From Zygnema cylindricum (Eukaryota > Streptophyta > Zygnematophyceae > Zygnematales > Zygnemataceae), in NCBI GenBank assembly GCA_037447655.1, contig JBBHKE010000962.1, positions 169,822 to 233,821 on the forward strand: a stretch of DNA of 64,000 nucleotides, read 5' to 3'. Shown in pieces: positions 44,301 through 55,800 of the stretch. A program made the translations under genes and the position numbers. The notes beneath the pieces were generated by a model that was not told where the DNA came from, made no database searches, and was given only the letters and a program-made list of their open reading frames with translations. Position 1 is the stretch's first letter. Every line of letters starts with the position of its first letter.

Positions 44301-47035
44301 TACTGCCCATTGCTAATAGTGTTAATAGAACTCATTCAGCCACGAGTATTTTGGCCAAAAATAATAAAATTAGTACTAATAACACTAATTAAAGAAGTGG
44401 ACTACAATTCGCCATGTTACAGACACTACATTATGATATTGATACAAATTTCGTTTTTACACTAGCTATTCCTTTCCTCTAATAACGATAGGAAGAGTAC
44501 TATAATCAGCATGGGACACACTAGCAGATTTCAGGTGCCCAATACCATGAGGCCAGCACACGAATTAGTGTGGAACTTGGTAACTACACCGCCCATCGCT
44601 ATTAGAGTTTAATGTTAACACTTAATGAAAATTAATTACACTACATTATCTTTTGCGACGAGTGGCTCAGTCTGGATCACTCACTTAAATAACTAATGCT
44701 AATTTATGATTTTTAGGTGAGAAAACATTCACTCGAATTAGAGTGATTAACTCTAATAGCAATGGCCAGTGTACCGGTTACAAAACATGTGGAAAAGAAG
44801 CAGCCGAAGCCCCATTTCTATAACCTAATGCACATGAAGTAGTGTAGCTGCAACACTATATTCCATCCACACTAATCACGGTTATAAATGGTGTCAGCTG
44901 TCATGTCACAAAGAATATCAGGATGAGACAGGAGAGCCTTCTGGAGGGGAAGGGGAGGGAGACATGTCACGAATGAAACAGACAACATACAGAATTTGAC
45001 CTGACTGGACTTCAATACTAAAAGGACCTTCATTAAACCGAATACAAAAAAGCAGAAATTTCCGCCTCCCATGAATGCATGCCAGTAACTTGAAAAAAAC
45101 ATGGAAAGTGAATGAATTTGTAATTGAAATACTCGAAGAAGTGAAATATGTGGAGCAAATGAATAAGTGGGAGTGCCAGCGATTGGAAGACAAAATCCGG
45201 AGAGAAACATCACTTTTATACACTCCGAATGTTAACATTGGGATGCACATCTTTAAGATATAAAGGGTACCTGGTCACTTCTCTTTGGATCTATCCCAAG
45301 TCGAACATGTGCCTCCAATGTCTCATCAAACTTGGCCCCTGCATTTTTCTGCATGGTTTTAACAAAAAAAGGGAATTAGACTTTGCAAAGAACTGCATTT
45401 GCTAAAGAATTTCAATACCGTGTCAATAGAATTATTTGTGATTAGTGTGGATTACTCCAAGGTCTCCGAGGGGAAATAGTACATTCTTTGCAAAAACAAC
45501 CATTTCTTTGAGATATTCAGAAAATGGAGATACAAAAGTAGAATCAATCATGGTTAATACACAACAAAAGAGAAAATATGGGTCCATTGGAACCGCTAAT
45601 ATAAGGCACAAACTTTCAAGTGTATTCATAATTGACAAAGGCCTCACCTTTGAGGATTTCAAGTATTGGGATACTGAAAGTTGCCTTCATTTATAATAAC
45701 TAAACTGCAGTGAGTAAATGCATAAAATGATTACAAATGGGATTGAGCAAACTGGTTTCACAAATGAGGAACCAAGCAGGTGGAACGGGTTAGACAAACG
45801 TCAAGATTAGTTTATACGATGTCATCTAATAAACTCTTCACAATAATCCACACCGGATTTTGTCTCCCAATACGGAAGTTTAAAATGTACACATAGGAAT
45901 TGTTGAGTAATGGAAAAACACAAAAACAGGACAGGATTTTGGGCTCAATTTTTGGGTGTATGTCTTTGCCTTTGAAACAACAGCTTGCATCCACACATTT
46001 GAAACTTATAATTTACACCCTACAGATGACATTGGAGTGTTCATGTTCAATTAAAATTGCAAACGACTTTTTGGAAAAAAAAAAAACGTGAATGATCTAG
46101 TTTACGGGTAAAAACTAAAAGAAGGCTAGTTTTCTCACAAGTGTTGATCAAAAAATGAAACAAACAAAAAAAATCCACTCGAGACAATGGATCACACGCG
46201 AATACTAGGATGCAAATGGTCATCTTGTATAGCCTCCACTTTGTTAAAATTGACTGCTTCTAACATGGACACCAATGTAGGTGAAATTGCTTATTACAAT
46301 GATGTGCCAATCAGCCATGCTTGAGATAAGTCTTATCTTTCACCATTCGTCATAGCAAGACAACAAATATCTTCAATTGTAAGGGGAAAGCAATTACAAC
46401 CAAAGGCAGAAGACCCTCAAGGTGGCTTCTCAAGATTGGGCCCACAATTTTTACATAAAAATCTTCTATCCATTCTGTTCCCAGTCTATCGCAACTGAAA
46501 TCAGTCAACTCACCTTTACCAAACTGATAGCTTCAGCAAGCCCTAAAATGACTTTTTGCTCTCCTTTCCCTCTTGCCGTAAATCGGGGTATGGACAAACC
46601 TCCCTGCTGCGAGGACTCTGAACTGAAAGCTCCTCCATCTTCATCTCGAACTACTACAGGGACAAAATCTTCTGGCAAAGGAGCGACTCGCGGAGGTCTA
46701 GAAACCACCTCTCCATCAGCCTCCAAAACTATATTTGCGGAGTCATGATTACTGCTGTTATTTCCATTATCAGACGGAGAAGACTCCAAGTCACTTGAGA
46801 CAGCACTTGACGTCAAACCTCGTACCTGCAAAAATGCATAAATTCCACCAATTCAGTACTGGATGATGCTTCCTCCTCTTCTTCATGCGAAAGGTTAAAA
46901 GTGAGGCGAACAGTGAGAAGGCTGTACAGTGAACTCCTCCGGAAGTCTTTGTAGAGGAAAGAAGGCGGGCTTAATCGAGGGAGACACAGGAGTTCGCAAG
47001 AGGTGTAAAAGAGGACGGAGGAGGCTACGCTCCAT
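39821..47035 (-). CDS. Mitochondrial-type ribosomal protein uL1 (L1p family)
   Basis: uL1 forms the L1 stalk of the large ribosomal subunit and binds 23S-type rRNA. Eleven exons join in phase to 358 aa: 47035-46928, 46825-46514, 45348-45271, 44016-43975, 42398-42293, 41843-41779, 41483-41439, 40831-40724, 40401-40314, 40182-40136, 39898-39821. The N-terminus [20 protein letters not shown] is rich in Arg and Leu and nearly lacks acids, as in mitochondrial presequences. After a low-complexity linker, the L1 domain (about 128-358) shows [32 protein letters not shown], the signature [33 protein letters not shown] and [15 protein letters not shown] before STMGPG, and the SIQSV tail, resemble plant mitochondrial rather than plastid L1 as I recall it. 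The exon 1 donor (ACT/GTACAG) is weak and is the least certain junction. Confidence 0.9.
40440..40660. repeat. AGTCAACCTC minisatellite in uL1m intron
   Basis: Eleven- to twelve-base units of the type CCTCAGTCAAC/CCACAGTCAAC are repeated about 15-20 times within the intron 40402-40723. Confidence 0.85.
41282..41330. repeat. (GT)n microsatellite
   Basis: A nearly perfect GT run in the uL1m intron 40832-41438. Confidence 0.95.
42430..43590. repeat. GAGGTAGGAA decamer array, about 1.16 kb
   Basis: A homopurine-biased minisatellite on the plus strand fills most of uL1m intron 42399-43974. Units are GAGGTAGGAA, GAGGTAAGAA and GAGGTGAGAA. The uL1m transcript carries the pyrimidine complement. The long open frames across it are a by-product of the repeat. 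Confidence 0.95.
44585..44773. mobile_element. Family C MITE in uL1m intron, 189 bp
   Basis: The ends are TACACCGCCCATCGCTATTA, continued by GAGTTTAA, and the inverted TTAACTCTAATAGCAATGGC, continued by CAGTGTA. It lies in intron 44017-45270. A lone terminus GCCCATTGCTAATAGTGTTA lies near 44305. Confidence 0.8.
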
Positions 47036-47391
47036 GTCTGTCTTCCCTCTTGCTCAGTTAAGGAACAATGGAAAGGAAGAATTAGAACAATGGGAAGGGG
47101 AATAAAATCAATAAGCTAAACAAGAGAGAAATGGGAGATTCAATCATTCAAGCGTCCGCAGATGAATAAAAAGTTAATAATTAAGAAAATAACGAGCTTC
47201 ACGAAAAAAAGTATAATTGAAAATAGAGTAAAGATGGACTTGTAGTCGGACGTACACTTGGTTTTATTACTGATTTCTGATTTCTGATGGACTGCTGCTT
47301 GGTGAGGATGCGAGGAGAAGTTTTCTGCCCTGCTTTGACCTAATTATTGTCTGAGGTTTTCTGCCCTTGCCTTCCCTAATCACTGTCGTCC
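47036..47391. promoter_or_regulatory. Bidirectional promoter of uL1m and the AIRIM-like gene
   Basis: Only 356 bases separate the two start codons, which face away from each other. No TATA box is obvious. The minus-strand open frame 47267-47500 in this area overlaps the plus-strand gene and is not needed for uL1m. Confidence 0.55.
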
Positions 47392-50300
47392 ATGAGTGCG
47401 ACTCCCTCTCCGTCTCGACTATGGCGTCCTCAAGCTCAGCGGCGGGTTCGAAGGGCATTTTTTGAGTTGGCGGGTGCCCGCCATGACTGGGAGGCGGCAA
47501 CTGCGAGTGGACTTCGGGCGGCTACAGCTCTTGTCAACGCTGTCCTTCAGGAAAGGTGTGAGAGAGAAATTGATGAGAAAATGTCCTTCAGAAAGGGTGT
47601 GAGAGAGAATAGATGGAATACTGAGTCCATAAGGACGTTTTGAGCCCTAAATTAGGCTAGGGGTTTTCAGAAGCAGAGTTATGTTGCAATGCTCAACAGG
47701 AGACTTACGGTTGAGTGTGCGAGAGAGTTGATGAGGACTAGAAGGCCATGAGGATGACGAGCCCTAAGTTATGTTTAAGGCTTTTCGGAAGAAGAGTTTT
47801 TTGCAATCTGAACAAGAAGAGTCACGGTTGATTGGTCGAGAAACTCACTGTACTACACTTTGTGGATATAGCTCTATAATCCCTGTACCTCTTTATTCTT
47901 CGATGTATTGACGATGTACACGGGCACCATTGTTTTCCTGTTTTAGTGTAATCACTGACCTTTTTATATGCAATTCATTAATGCATGAGAAGTTGGGAAA
48001 GGCTTTTCTCTGTCTTGTAGAAACCTTGCATGACAAAGGTTAATGCTTTTTTCCCTTTGTATATGTTAGTAGATGAAGGATAAGGGGATTTAAGGGAAAT
48101 CAGCTACACTGCCCATTGCTATTAGAATCAATCACTCCATTTCGGGTGGGTGTTTTTTTGACCCAAAATTCACAAAATAGTGTTAACAACACTAATGAAG
48201 TGCTCCGTAATGAGCCACGTGGCAAAAATAATTTGGTGAAGTTAATCCTAGTATTGTGTTGATGATAATAATTCACTAACTCTATTGAGATGCGTGGTGT
48301 CTTGAGCTACATTTTTGGGACTAGGGTAAGGTATAAGACTGGAAGATGAATGCACCTAATGCCCATGGAGTAGCGAATGGTCCCTCAGGAAGTAGACTTA
48401 GGACCGTGTCCGCTTTGCACCTTTTGAGGTGGACTAGGAGACTACATGGCCCAGCGCTATTAGATTTAATCACTCTCATTTGAGTGCGTGTTTTTTCTGA
48501 CCCAAAATCGCAAATTAGTGCTGGTAACACTAAATATCTGAGTGGCCCGTCATGAGCCATGTGGAAAAGCATAATTTAGTGTACTCAATTCTAAAAAGTG
48601 GTAAGTCTCTAGCGATGGGCGGTGCACTTCACATTCTATGTTTGAGAAAGCCGTTCTTTTCTGTGAAGAGTTGAAAATGCACCATTGCCCTCTCAAGTTA
48701 TTCTGGGAGATATACGCCGAAAACGGTCGAAAAGACATGAAGCATGGTGCTGTTTGAGTTTGAAAGGTTTACTGGGTGCATTTTCTCCTTGTGATTCTTA
48801 TGTCATATCACGGATGCAAATGGAAATGGCATAGAGACGGTTAAGCGGACTGTGTAAAGGATAAGGCAAGAGAATATGTGAAGGTGTCTTGTTTTTTTTA
48901 GCAATAATAACTGTCTATGGTTCGAGAAGTTTGTGGTTGCAGGTATTTGTCGGCCATGGATTTTGGAGTCTTGAGCAGTATGCCAAATATTCGAAGCAAA
49001 GCAGAGGAGAAGTTGCAGCGTCAGCAGGTGCATTGAAATAAATGAAATTGTTTTAATAGCCGTTGAGTTGCTAAAGTATCCTGTCTGTGTTTCCTCTCCT
49101 TCTATTTTGCATATCCCACTCCCTTCTCAGCAACTCAACGTCTTCTTCATTTCCTTTCGTCTCTTTATTCCTCCCTACCTCCCTATCAGTGTCTTGTTGC
49201 TTTCTTCCCGCTCTCTGTTTTTTCTTTTGACGCTTCCATTCCTATGGACTTTATCGGCATTCGTCGCTTTTCCAATCCCTCTACTTTTTTCATCGTTTTT
49301 TTTATTTCCTTTCCCATATACATTATTTTTTTTACTTCTTTCTTATACCCTACTTTCAACATTAACTCAGTTCATTCCTCTAAGGTCAACCTTTGAATCG
49401 AACCTTTCCATGCTTAAATAACTGCTCTCAAAGGTTTCATGTGTATTATAACAAATAACTTGCTTGTCCTTTCATTTGTATAATAACAAATTACTTGCTT
49501 GTCCTTTCATTTGTATAATAACATTACTTTCTTGTTCTTTCTTCTTGTCCTTTCTGCTTAACAGGCTGTGTATCTACGGAATGTTTCGAATGCCATTCAA
49601 GAGTTGGTCAGCAACTGCTCTTTTTCAGGCTCAAATTTTGGAGTTACAATTACAACATTTACATTTTTTCCAGGAAAGATACACTCGCCTGAAAGTCTTT
49701 CTACGGAACAATAAAAAAGCTCTAAAAAAACCCTGAATCGTCTGAGGATGCAAGGCGGTTTGCTTTTTCAGGCTAAGGCATCAGCAGCAGCACATATGGC
49801 GGCAACATCCCTGAACCCTACTCCAACAGATGATTTATCATCTGCGGTATTTGGTTCCTTGCCTCTCCGGGCATTTGGTGAGTACAGAAGAGAAGCTGGT
49901 TTGACATTAGTTATGCCGGTTAGTCATGCCGGTTAGTCATGCCGGTTTGGTGTGTCGGTTCAGCAAAACTTCTTGTTTTTTTATTCGCAGTCTGTCAGAA
50001 TTTTTTTTATCCAGGTTTTGTTACCAGGAAAGAAATTTGTGTATTTTTCTTAAGTGTTGGCCAACATGGTTGACTTGATTAGATTAGTCTGACCTTGGGG
50101 GAATTGCAGAACTGTGGGCCGCCATTGAGATAGCGGATATGTTGGAGAAGGAGCTCCAAATGAAGGTGTGTACTGATGACTGCAAAAGATGAATGGTTTT
50201 TGTATTGATTTTTCTGCTGAGGTTAGAAGAAAATCAAGCATAAATGTTGTGCTCCGTAAAAGTCTTGTTTATGTGTTTTTGTTTGTGTACAGGAGCTTAT

Positions 50301-51428
50301 AGTGAACGGCCTTCGTTCCCTTGTTTCGGTGGATCAGCTAGAGCCCAACTCTAATGCAGGTAATAGAGCATATAATGCAGGTAACGCAGACAAGAGAGAA
50401 AGAGAGTGTAGAATGGAGGAGAGATTTGCAGAACTTTTACAAACATCATCTGCGTGAAAGGGCAGATGAATATGTATGGGGCACATGACCTGTGTTTACC
50501 TGCACATATGAACACGATTCATTTGTGAAATTTCGTGTGGTGTGTACAGATTTAAAAAGCAACGAGATGACACCTACTCAAGAGCTGAATAGAGAGACTC
50601 TGCAGGTACAAATCTGTTCTTGAAATCTTATCTTGCGATCTTATCTTCTTATCTTATATCGTTTTGTCGCTTCGGATGGGCCATGGTAATCCAGTTTATC
50701 TAAAAGCAGTTGCATTCATCCGTTGGTCACATTTTTGATAAATTGACAAGGTGTTTGTCCCAGCTTTTAGCAGTCGCGTTCACTTGCTGTTCTCATTTTT
50801 GATATTGACAATGTGCGATCCAATTTATTTTTTCGCAGTTGTTCACTTGTTCTTCACCTTTTTGATAAATTGACAGTTTACAATCCAGCTTATCTTCTAG
50901 CAGTTCCGTTGACCTGTTGTTGTTATGACAATGTGTTTCTGCAGGTGTACCTTACAGCCTGGCTGGTAGAATGCTGCATGGATAGGACAAGGTGAGTACG
51001 CGTTTAATCAATCTAATTCGAGTGTGTTTTTTGGATTAAAAATCATAAATTATTTTTGTTAGTCACACTACTGAGTGAAGCGATCCATAATGAGCCACGT
51101 CCCAAAACATAATTTAGTGTAGTTAATTATAATTCTAATCATTCATTAACTCCAATAATGATTGTTGTTGTACTTTTCTCCTTTTCAATCGGGTCGAATG
51201 CACCGACTGAGTTTATTGTAGAGACTTTCTTCATAAGACTAAGTAAAGGTCGAGTATCTCAGTTTTTAGGGTTTGTCGTTGTTACTGTTATGTTGAACAG
51301 TGTCAAACAGAGAAAACCATAGAAATCATACACCAGCAATAAGATAGCATGGCGCTTGTTTTTTGTGGTTTTGCAGAATCAAAGAAATTTTTGCAAGTTA
51401 CGAGGATGCTCAGGAGGTACCTGCTTGA
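47392..51428 (+). CDS. AIRIM/C1orf109-like protein (DUF4477 type)
   Basis: Animal AIRIM (C1orf109) works with SPATA5/AFG2-type AAA ATPases in late pre-60S ribosome recycling. Nine exons join in phase to about 224 aa: 47392-47555, 48943-49027, 49565-49606, 49772-49877, 50110-50165, 50293-50359, 50550-50605, 50945-50991, 51377-51428. Parallels to human AIRIM (about 200 aa) include the N-terminal tryptophan helix (ARHDWEAAT), DFGVLSSMPNIRSKAEEKL after it, LWAAIEIADMLEKEL, and a C-terminal ETLQVYLTAWLVECCMDRT before a short lysine/arginine helix. Similarity is by pattern only. Exon 3 has a weak donor (TTG/GTCAGC). The last exon may instead splice at 51416 into 52198 (GACTTCCCAAAAATAGATGC). Confidence 0.6.
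47541..47850 (+). repeat. Tandem copies of the exon 1 donor region
   Basis: A 41-base unit TGTCCTTCAGGAAAGGTGTG... is followed directly by TGTCCTTCAGAAAGGGTGTG.... A longer unit of about 115 bases (GTGTG.GAGAGA, TTGATGAG, GAGCCCTAA.TTA, AAGAGTT.TGCAAT) then repeats to about 47850. The real donor is at 47556; diverged donor copies lie near 47597 and 47714. Confidence 0.75.
48105..48299. mobile_element. Family C MITE in AIRIM-like intron 1
   Basis: The left end is TACACTGCCCATTGCTATTA; the right end has CACTAACTCTATTGAGATGC and GTGGTGT. The interior has CCGTAATGAGCCACGTGG, shared with the copies at 48443 and 50997. Confidence 0.7.
48443..48626. mobile_element. Family C MITE in AIRIM-like intron 1, second copy
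   Basis: The left end TACATGGCCCAGCGCTATTA pairs with GTCTCTAGCGATGGGCGGTG. The interior CGTCATGAGCCATGTGGAAA matches the two sister copies. Confidence 0.7.
49090..49400 (+). repeat. Pyrimidine-rich intronic tract
   Basis: T/C-rich sequence with many TTCCT, TCCCT and CTTTTT words in AIRIM-like intron 2 (49028-49564), before a duplicated CTTGTCCTTTCATTTGTATA unit at 49453-49520. Confidence 0.6.
50997..51172. mobile_element. Family C MITE in AIRIM-like intron 8
   Basis: It begins immediately after the exon 8 donor (TACGCGTTTAATCAATCTAA) and ends near AACTCCAATAATGATTGTTG. The interior CATAATGAGCCACGT matches the copies at 48105 and 48443. The ends are worn. Confidence 0.6.
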
Positions 51429-52854
51429 GAAACGGTAGCCCACAGACTTTGACTTCTATTTTTTTTTGTTTCCTATCGTGCGCATTTTATTTTTTTTGTT
51501 AGATTCGTTTGCATTTTTTATTTTTTTGAACCAAATGTAATACAGGATGTTGGTGATCAAATTTGTAGTTTTGTTTAGGCGTTCCTTTGTTTGAAGTTCT
51601 TTGATTCAACAATAAGTTGCGAACCAGCGAAAATTTAATGTGAAAATTGTATGATTGAAAATGTTGCATATGGAGTTGTATTTCCCTTTGTAAAGTACAG
51701 ATGCTGGTGTCATTATGAGTTCACTAACTTTTGTCAACTTTTATCTCAGTTTATCTGGCAAGTAATTTCGTGGGACTGAGCTTTAGAATATTCGGTCATG
51801 TGACAGGAACGTTATCGTGTTTTTATGGTTTTATGTTGTCATGTTTTTATGTTTTTATGTTGTCATGTTTTAATTGTTTGTTTTGATGTTTTGGTGTTTT
51901 TTTTGTTTATATAAACTCATTGTTACGTGGGTTCATTATGATATGTCTAAACTAAAAAAATCATTGAAACATGTCTTAACCGTGATCTTAAGCAGTTAAC
52001 ACCCACCTTGCCTACGGTGGTCCATAGAAGGCTTTTGTAAACTGTTTATGCTTTTTTGAACTGCCCGGAAAGCTGGCCGAAAAGCTCTGACATCACCAAA
52101 AGTCCAGAAAAATCAGCACCACCGGGATTACTTTGATATAAATAATAATCACAAGATTAGTGGGTGTGTCAGATTCTTACTTGGTTTTACTTTGCAGGAC
52201 TTCCCAAAAATAGATGCGCGTCTTGCGTGCTTTTTCAAAGCAGACCCTGCGGGCTATTTAATTGTTGTCATTTTTCCTCTTTGCATACACGTACATGCTT
52301 TCTAATCAAATACTTTTGGATAAGGACCATCAAAATATCTTGGGTCAGGTGAAAGGAGTGTTTCTTTTCCCAAAGAAAATTTTACAGTGTTTTTTTTCAG
52401 CGATTCAGATTTTCAGAAGTTAATGCCAACGACATTTAACATAAGGAGTAATTCTTAGCAAAGCGAAAACAAAGATCTGGTTTTCAGCTTGCTTTTGAGC
52501 CTCTAAAAGCAAGATTAACGTTAACGGTCCAATCATGAAAAAAAAAACACAAACGTAGCGAACCAAATAAATTGTACAATGAAATTACAACAATTTTATC
52601 ATTTTCCATGTTACAGGAACTAAATCTCTCCTCCAGCGCCCTTGTCAAAGTCCTGCAAATCATTCTAACATTTCCAAACAAGCTCGCATATACAAAACCA
52701 GTCCCTGTAACCCACACTATTTTTACGAAATACTGTTTGGGTACCCGATATCCCAAGAACCTCTTTCAATATTCACATTTAGTAGCAAGTCCTACAACAT
52801 CCACAAGTATGTGACATCACTTTTGGGACATCACCACTGCCCTTAGTAAAAACC
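51429..52854. other. Convergent intergenic region
   Basis: Lies between the stops of the AIRIM-like and MBL-fold genes. T-rich with short TTTTATG repeats at 51820-51900. A possible alternative last exon of the AIRIM-like gene starts at 52198 after TTTGCAG. No other gene was recognised. Confidence 0.4.
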
Positions 52855-55800
52855 TCATTCGAGAGGGGGAATTGACAAAGGTTCATTTGGAGTTGGTAAG
52901 AGAAGACGAGTTCGAGGAAGCTTCTCTTTTAGCATTGCCTGTTCAGAACACCCAAGTAACAACAAAACTCCTTTTCATACAAGGCGTTTATTTCAAAGTA
53001 CAGTGCAAATCGTTGTTTTAGCAAAGAAATTATTAGCCTGGCGTTTTTGTGTTATTAACTATTTCTATCAGAGTGAAGTACAACCACCGCGAATCGTTAT
53101 TAGAGCGAAGAAATTATAAGCCTGGGATTTATTAAATTGGTGTTATTAACTCTGACAAAGTTCCAAATGTCGGGGCTATTCTTGAACCGTTTAAGGAAAC
53201 TAAAGTTGAGAAAACCACAAGTATTATTAACGCTATTTTGTGACCACGGAACGATAAAATACCAGCACCGGATAATCATTATTCACGCTATTGACGATTT
53301 ATTTGATAAGAAAGGTAATAGCAACACAACGTCTTACAAGTCTTGCGTCTTACGTCTTTTGACCTTCATTCTTCCCTGTATCCGAAGTTAGGTATACACT
53401 CAACAACCACACAACTGAAAACCCTTAAACCATGCATCATCCACTATATATTTGGTTTTTGACCTTTTTTGACTAATCATGTGCTTCAAAGCTGACACTA
53501 AAGATCCAACCAAAGCTCCCTTCAAATGATTTTAGAGTCACAACCATACTTCAAATTGGTTCAAATTAAAACCCAAACTCAAATTTGTGAAAACAACCAG
53601 AAAAGCTACACGTGGTAACCCCATACACATAATATACAATATAACATGCATATGTTACAGAATCACCACATATAGTATTTCCAATTGGTTTATCTGAACT
53701 AAGGCCACAACCATCAATATACTCCCTTTTTCAACAAAGAATCGAGAAAAAAACACCGTATTCAAATTCACAAATCAACGGCCTCAGAAAAGAGTAAGTC
53801 GGTCGCATACAATCCATTCCCCTCCCCCTTACGATGGAAATCGCGCCAAATTTGAAAAACAAAAAGAACGGAGAAGAACTCACCTCGAAACTTTCAACAG
53901 TTCCTTCTGGTTTAACAAGTTTAGCAAGAAGCCCTTCAGCGTCCAATTCTGCATTAGCCATGGGCACTACAAAACTGCCAGAACCCAAAAGCCCGCAAAA
54001 ATATCAAGTTTTTGCCATATATTTTCTATCTCCCTTTCTTTTTGCTTTTCTTTTTAAGCTATATGAATCGTTTAGCATGCCAAGGAATGTATTGGGAAAA
54101 GGAGAAGGAAGATGAGGTCCACGTATTTCTCTCATCTGCCTTCCGTATCATTAAATGCTCCCATTCCTTTCAATTCCTCCCGTCTTTACATTTCCTTCAA
54201 TCCAACCATTTCCTTCCCTTCCATTTTCTTCATTCCCTTCCCTTCCCTCCATTGACTCCAATCCTAGTTCTCCTTCCAACTCCTATAATTATTTGTTTCA
54301 TTCCCTTCAGTTCTGCCATTCTCTTCATTTCACTTTCTTCTGTCCTACTTTTCCAGCACATATTGGTTTCTTCCAACATTCACTATTAGGAAAAAATACA
54401 AAAGAGCCTACAAAGAAAAAAAAAACGAAAGTGGATAACAAAGACAAGGCCCATACGCAATAAGAGAACCCAAAAACATCCTAAATTGATAAAAAATTTG
54501 CAAACAAAGAACCTTTCTTTTAAAGAAAAGCATATTCGAAATGAGAAGGTGAGAATGGTTATGATAGGGAATTACGGAATATATTTGTTAAACAAAAGCT
54601 GAAACGGAATCTTCAAGAATTTTGGAACTAAAGGGCCAATTAATAAAAAGGAGGTATGGAGGACAGTGCAGAAACAGCCTTGTAAGCCAGACTCTAGAGA
54701 CCTCAACTACCACTGCCAAGGGAGAGAAGTGAGAGGGAGAGAGGGAGGAGGAGGGAGAGCGGAAGGGGGAGGAAGAAGGGGAGGGGGAGGGACAGGGAGA
54801 GGGGGAGGGGGGGGGGCAGGGAGAGGGGGAGGGGGAGGAGGGGGAGAGAGAGAGCGAGGGAGTGAGAGAGAGAGAGAGAGGAGAGGGAGATGGGGAGGTG
54901 AGAATAGAGTCCAGAGGAAGAGACCGAGAGAGACTCACTCAGCTTGAAGCAATCGAGCAAGCTCCACCGCATTTTCTTGCCCTGACACGAGAGTGAAGGC
55001 CGGGAGCTCCTGCTTTACTACTGGAGTGACCACCACTTGTACGGGAGCTTCCTTCTCCACTTCTGGCTTGTAAACACAGTGGGGCTCCAAGTACAGAGAA
55101 GCTTTCGGATCCTCTGACCGGATGACATATCTGTAAAAGAATAAGGTAGGATACAGAGTACCAGAATACCTGTTCTAAGTGAAATTTTCCGAGACAGTTT
55201 TCTGATTCTCGTTTCTGAGGACCAAAATAGAGGAGAATAGAAGAAAATAGAAGAGAATATAAAAGAAGAAAATAGAGGAGAATAAAAGAGAATAACAGAA
55301 TAGTTGAGAATAGAAGAGAATAGAAGAGAAAAGAAGAGAAAAGAAGAGAATAGAACAGAGGCCTAAGAACATGTCTCACCCATTTTCAGGGCGTTGCCAG
55401 GGAGGTCCGAGGACAGGTCCAGCTGTGGCTTTGATGCTCAGCTCCGCTCCGTTTGATCCACGAATGGTGGTGCTTTGCCCAGGTTCCAAATATGTGACCT
55501 ATGTCACATGCAGTCCTTTCCTCTTTTTATAATTCCAAGCTTTGCTTTGAACAAGTTTAAATTAAGAGCTGCTAAGACACACTTTGTCCTTTTCGATACA
55601 AGGTTTTGCTGTCTTACAGGCTCCACACTATTTGCCATATCACAATCAAACACACAGCAAAGATGAAATGCTCAAAGAAAATTGTCCCCTCAACGCTCAG
55701 AGCCATTCTTGTATCGTCAACTGCATTCTATAAGCCTATTTTACTTATAAAGCACGCTATTGTCGATACAGAATGCACTCACCGATGCAGGAAATCATGA

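Noticed and set aside
47267-47500. Minus-strand open frame as first exon of uL1m
   Set aside because: No in-phase donor joins it to the exon at 46825, it lacks a targeting-peptide character and it overlaps the plus-strand AIRIM-like gene. The short exon 47035-46928 with a typical presequence fits better.
54666-54947. Gly/Arg-rich plus-strand frame and Ser/Pro/Leu-rich minus-strand frames
   Set aside because: They are translations of the GGGAGG simple repeat in an MBL intron.
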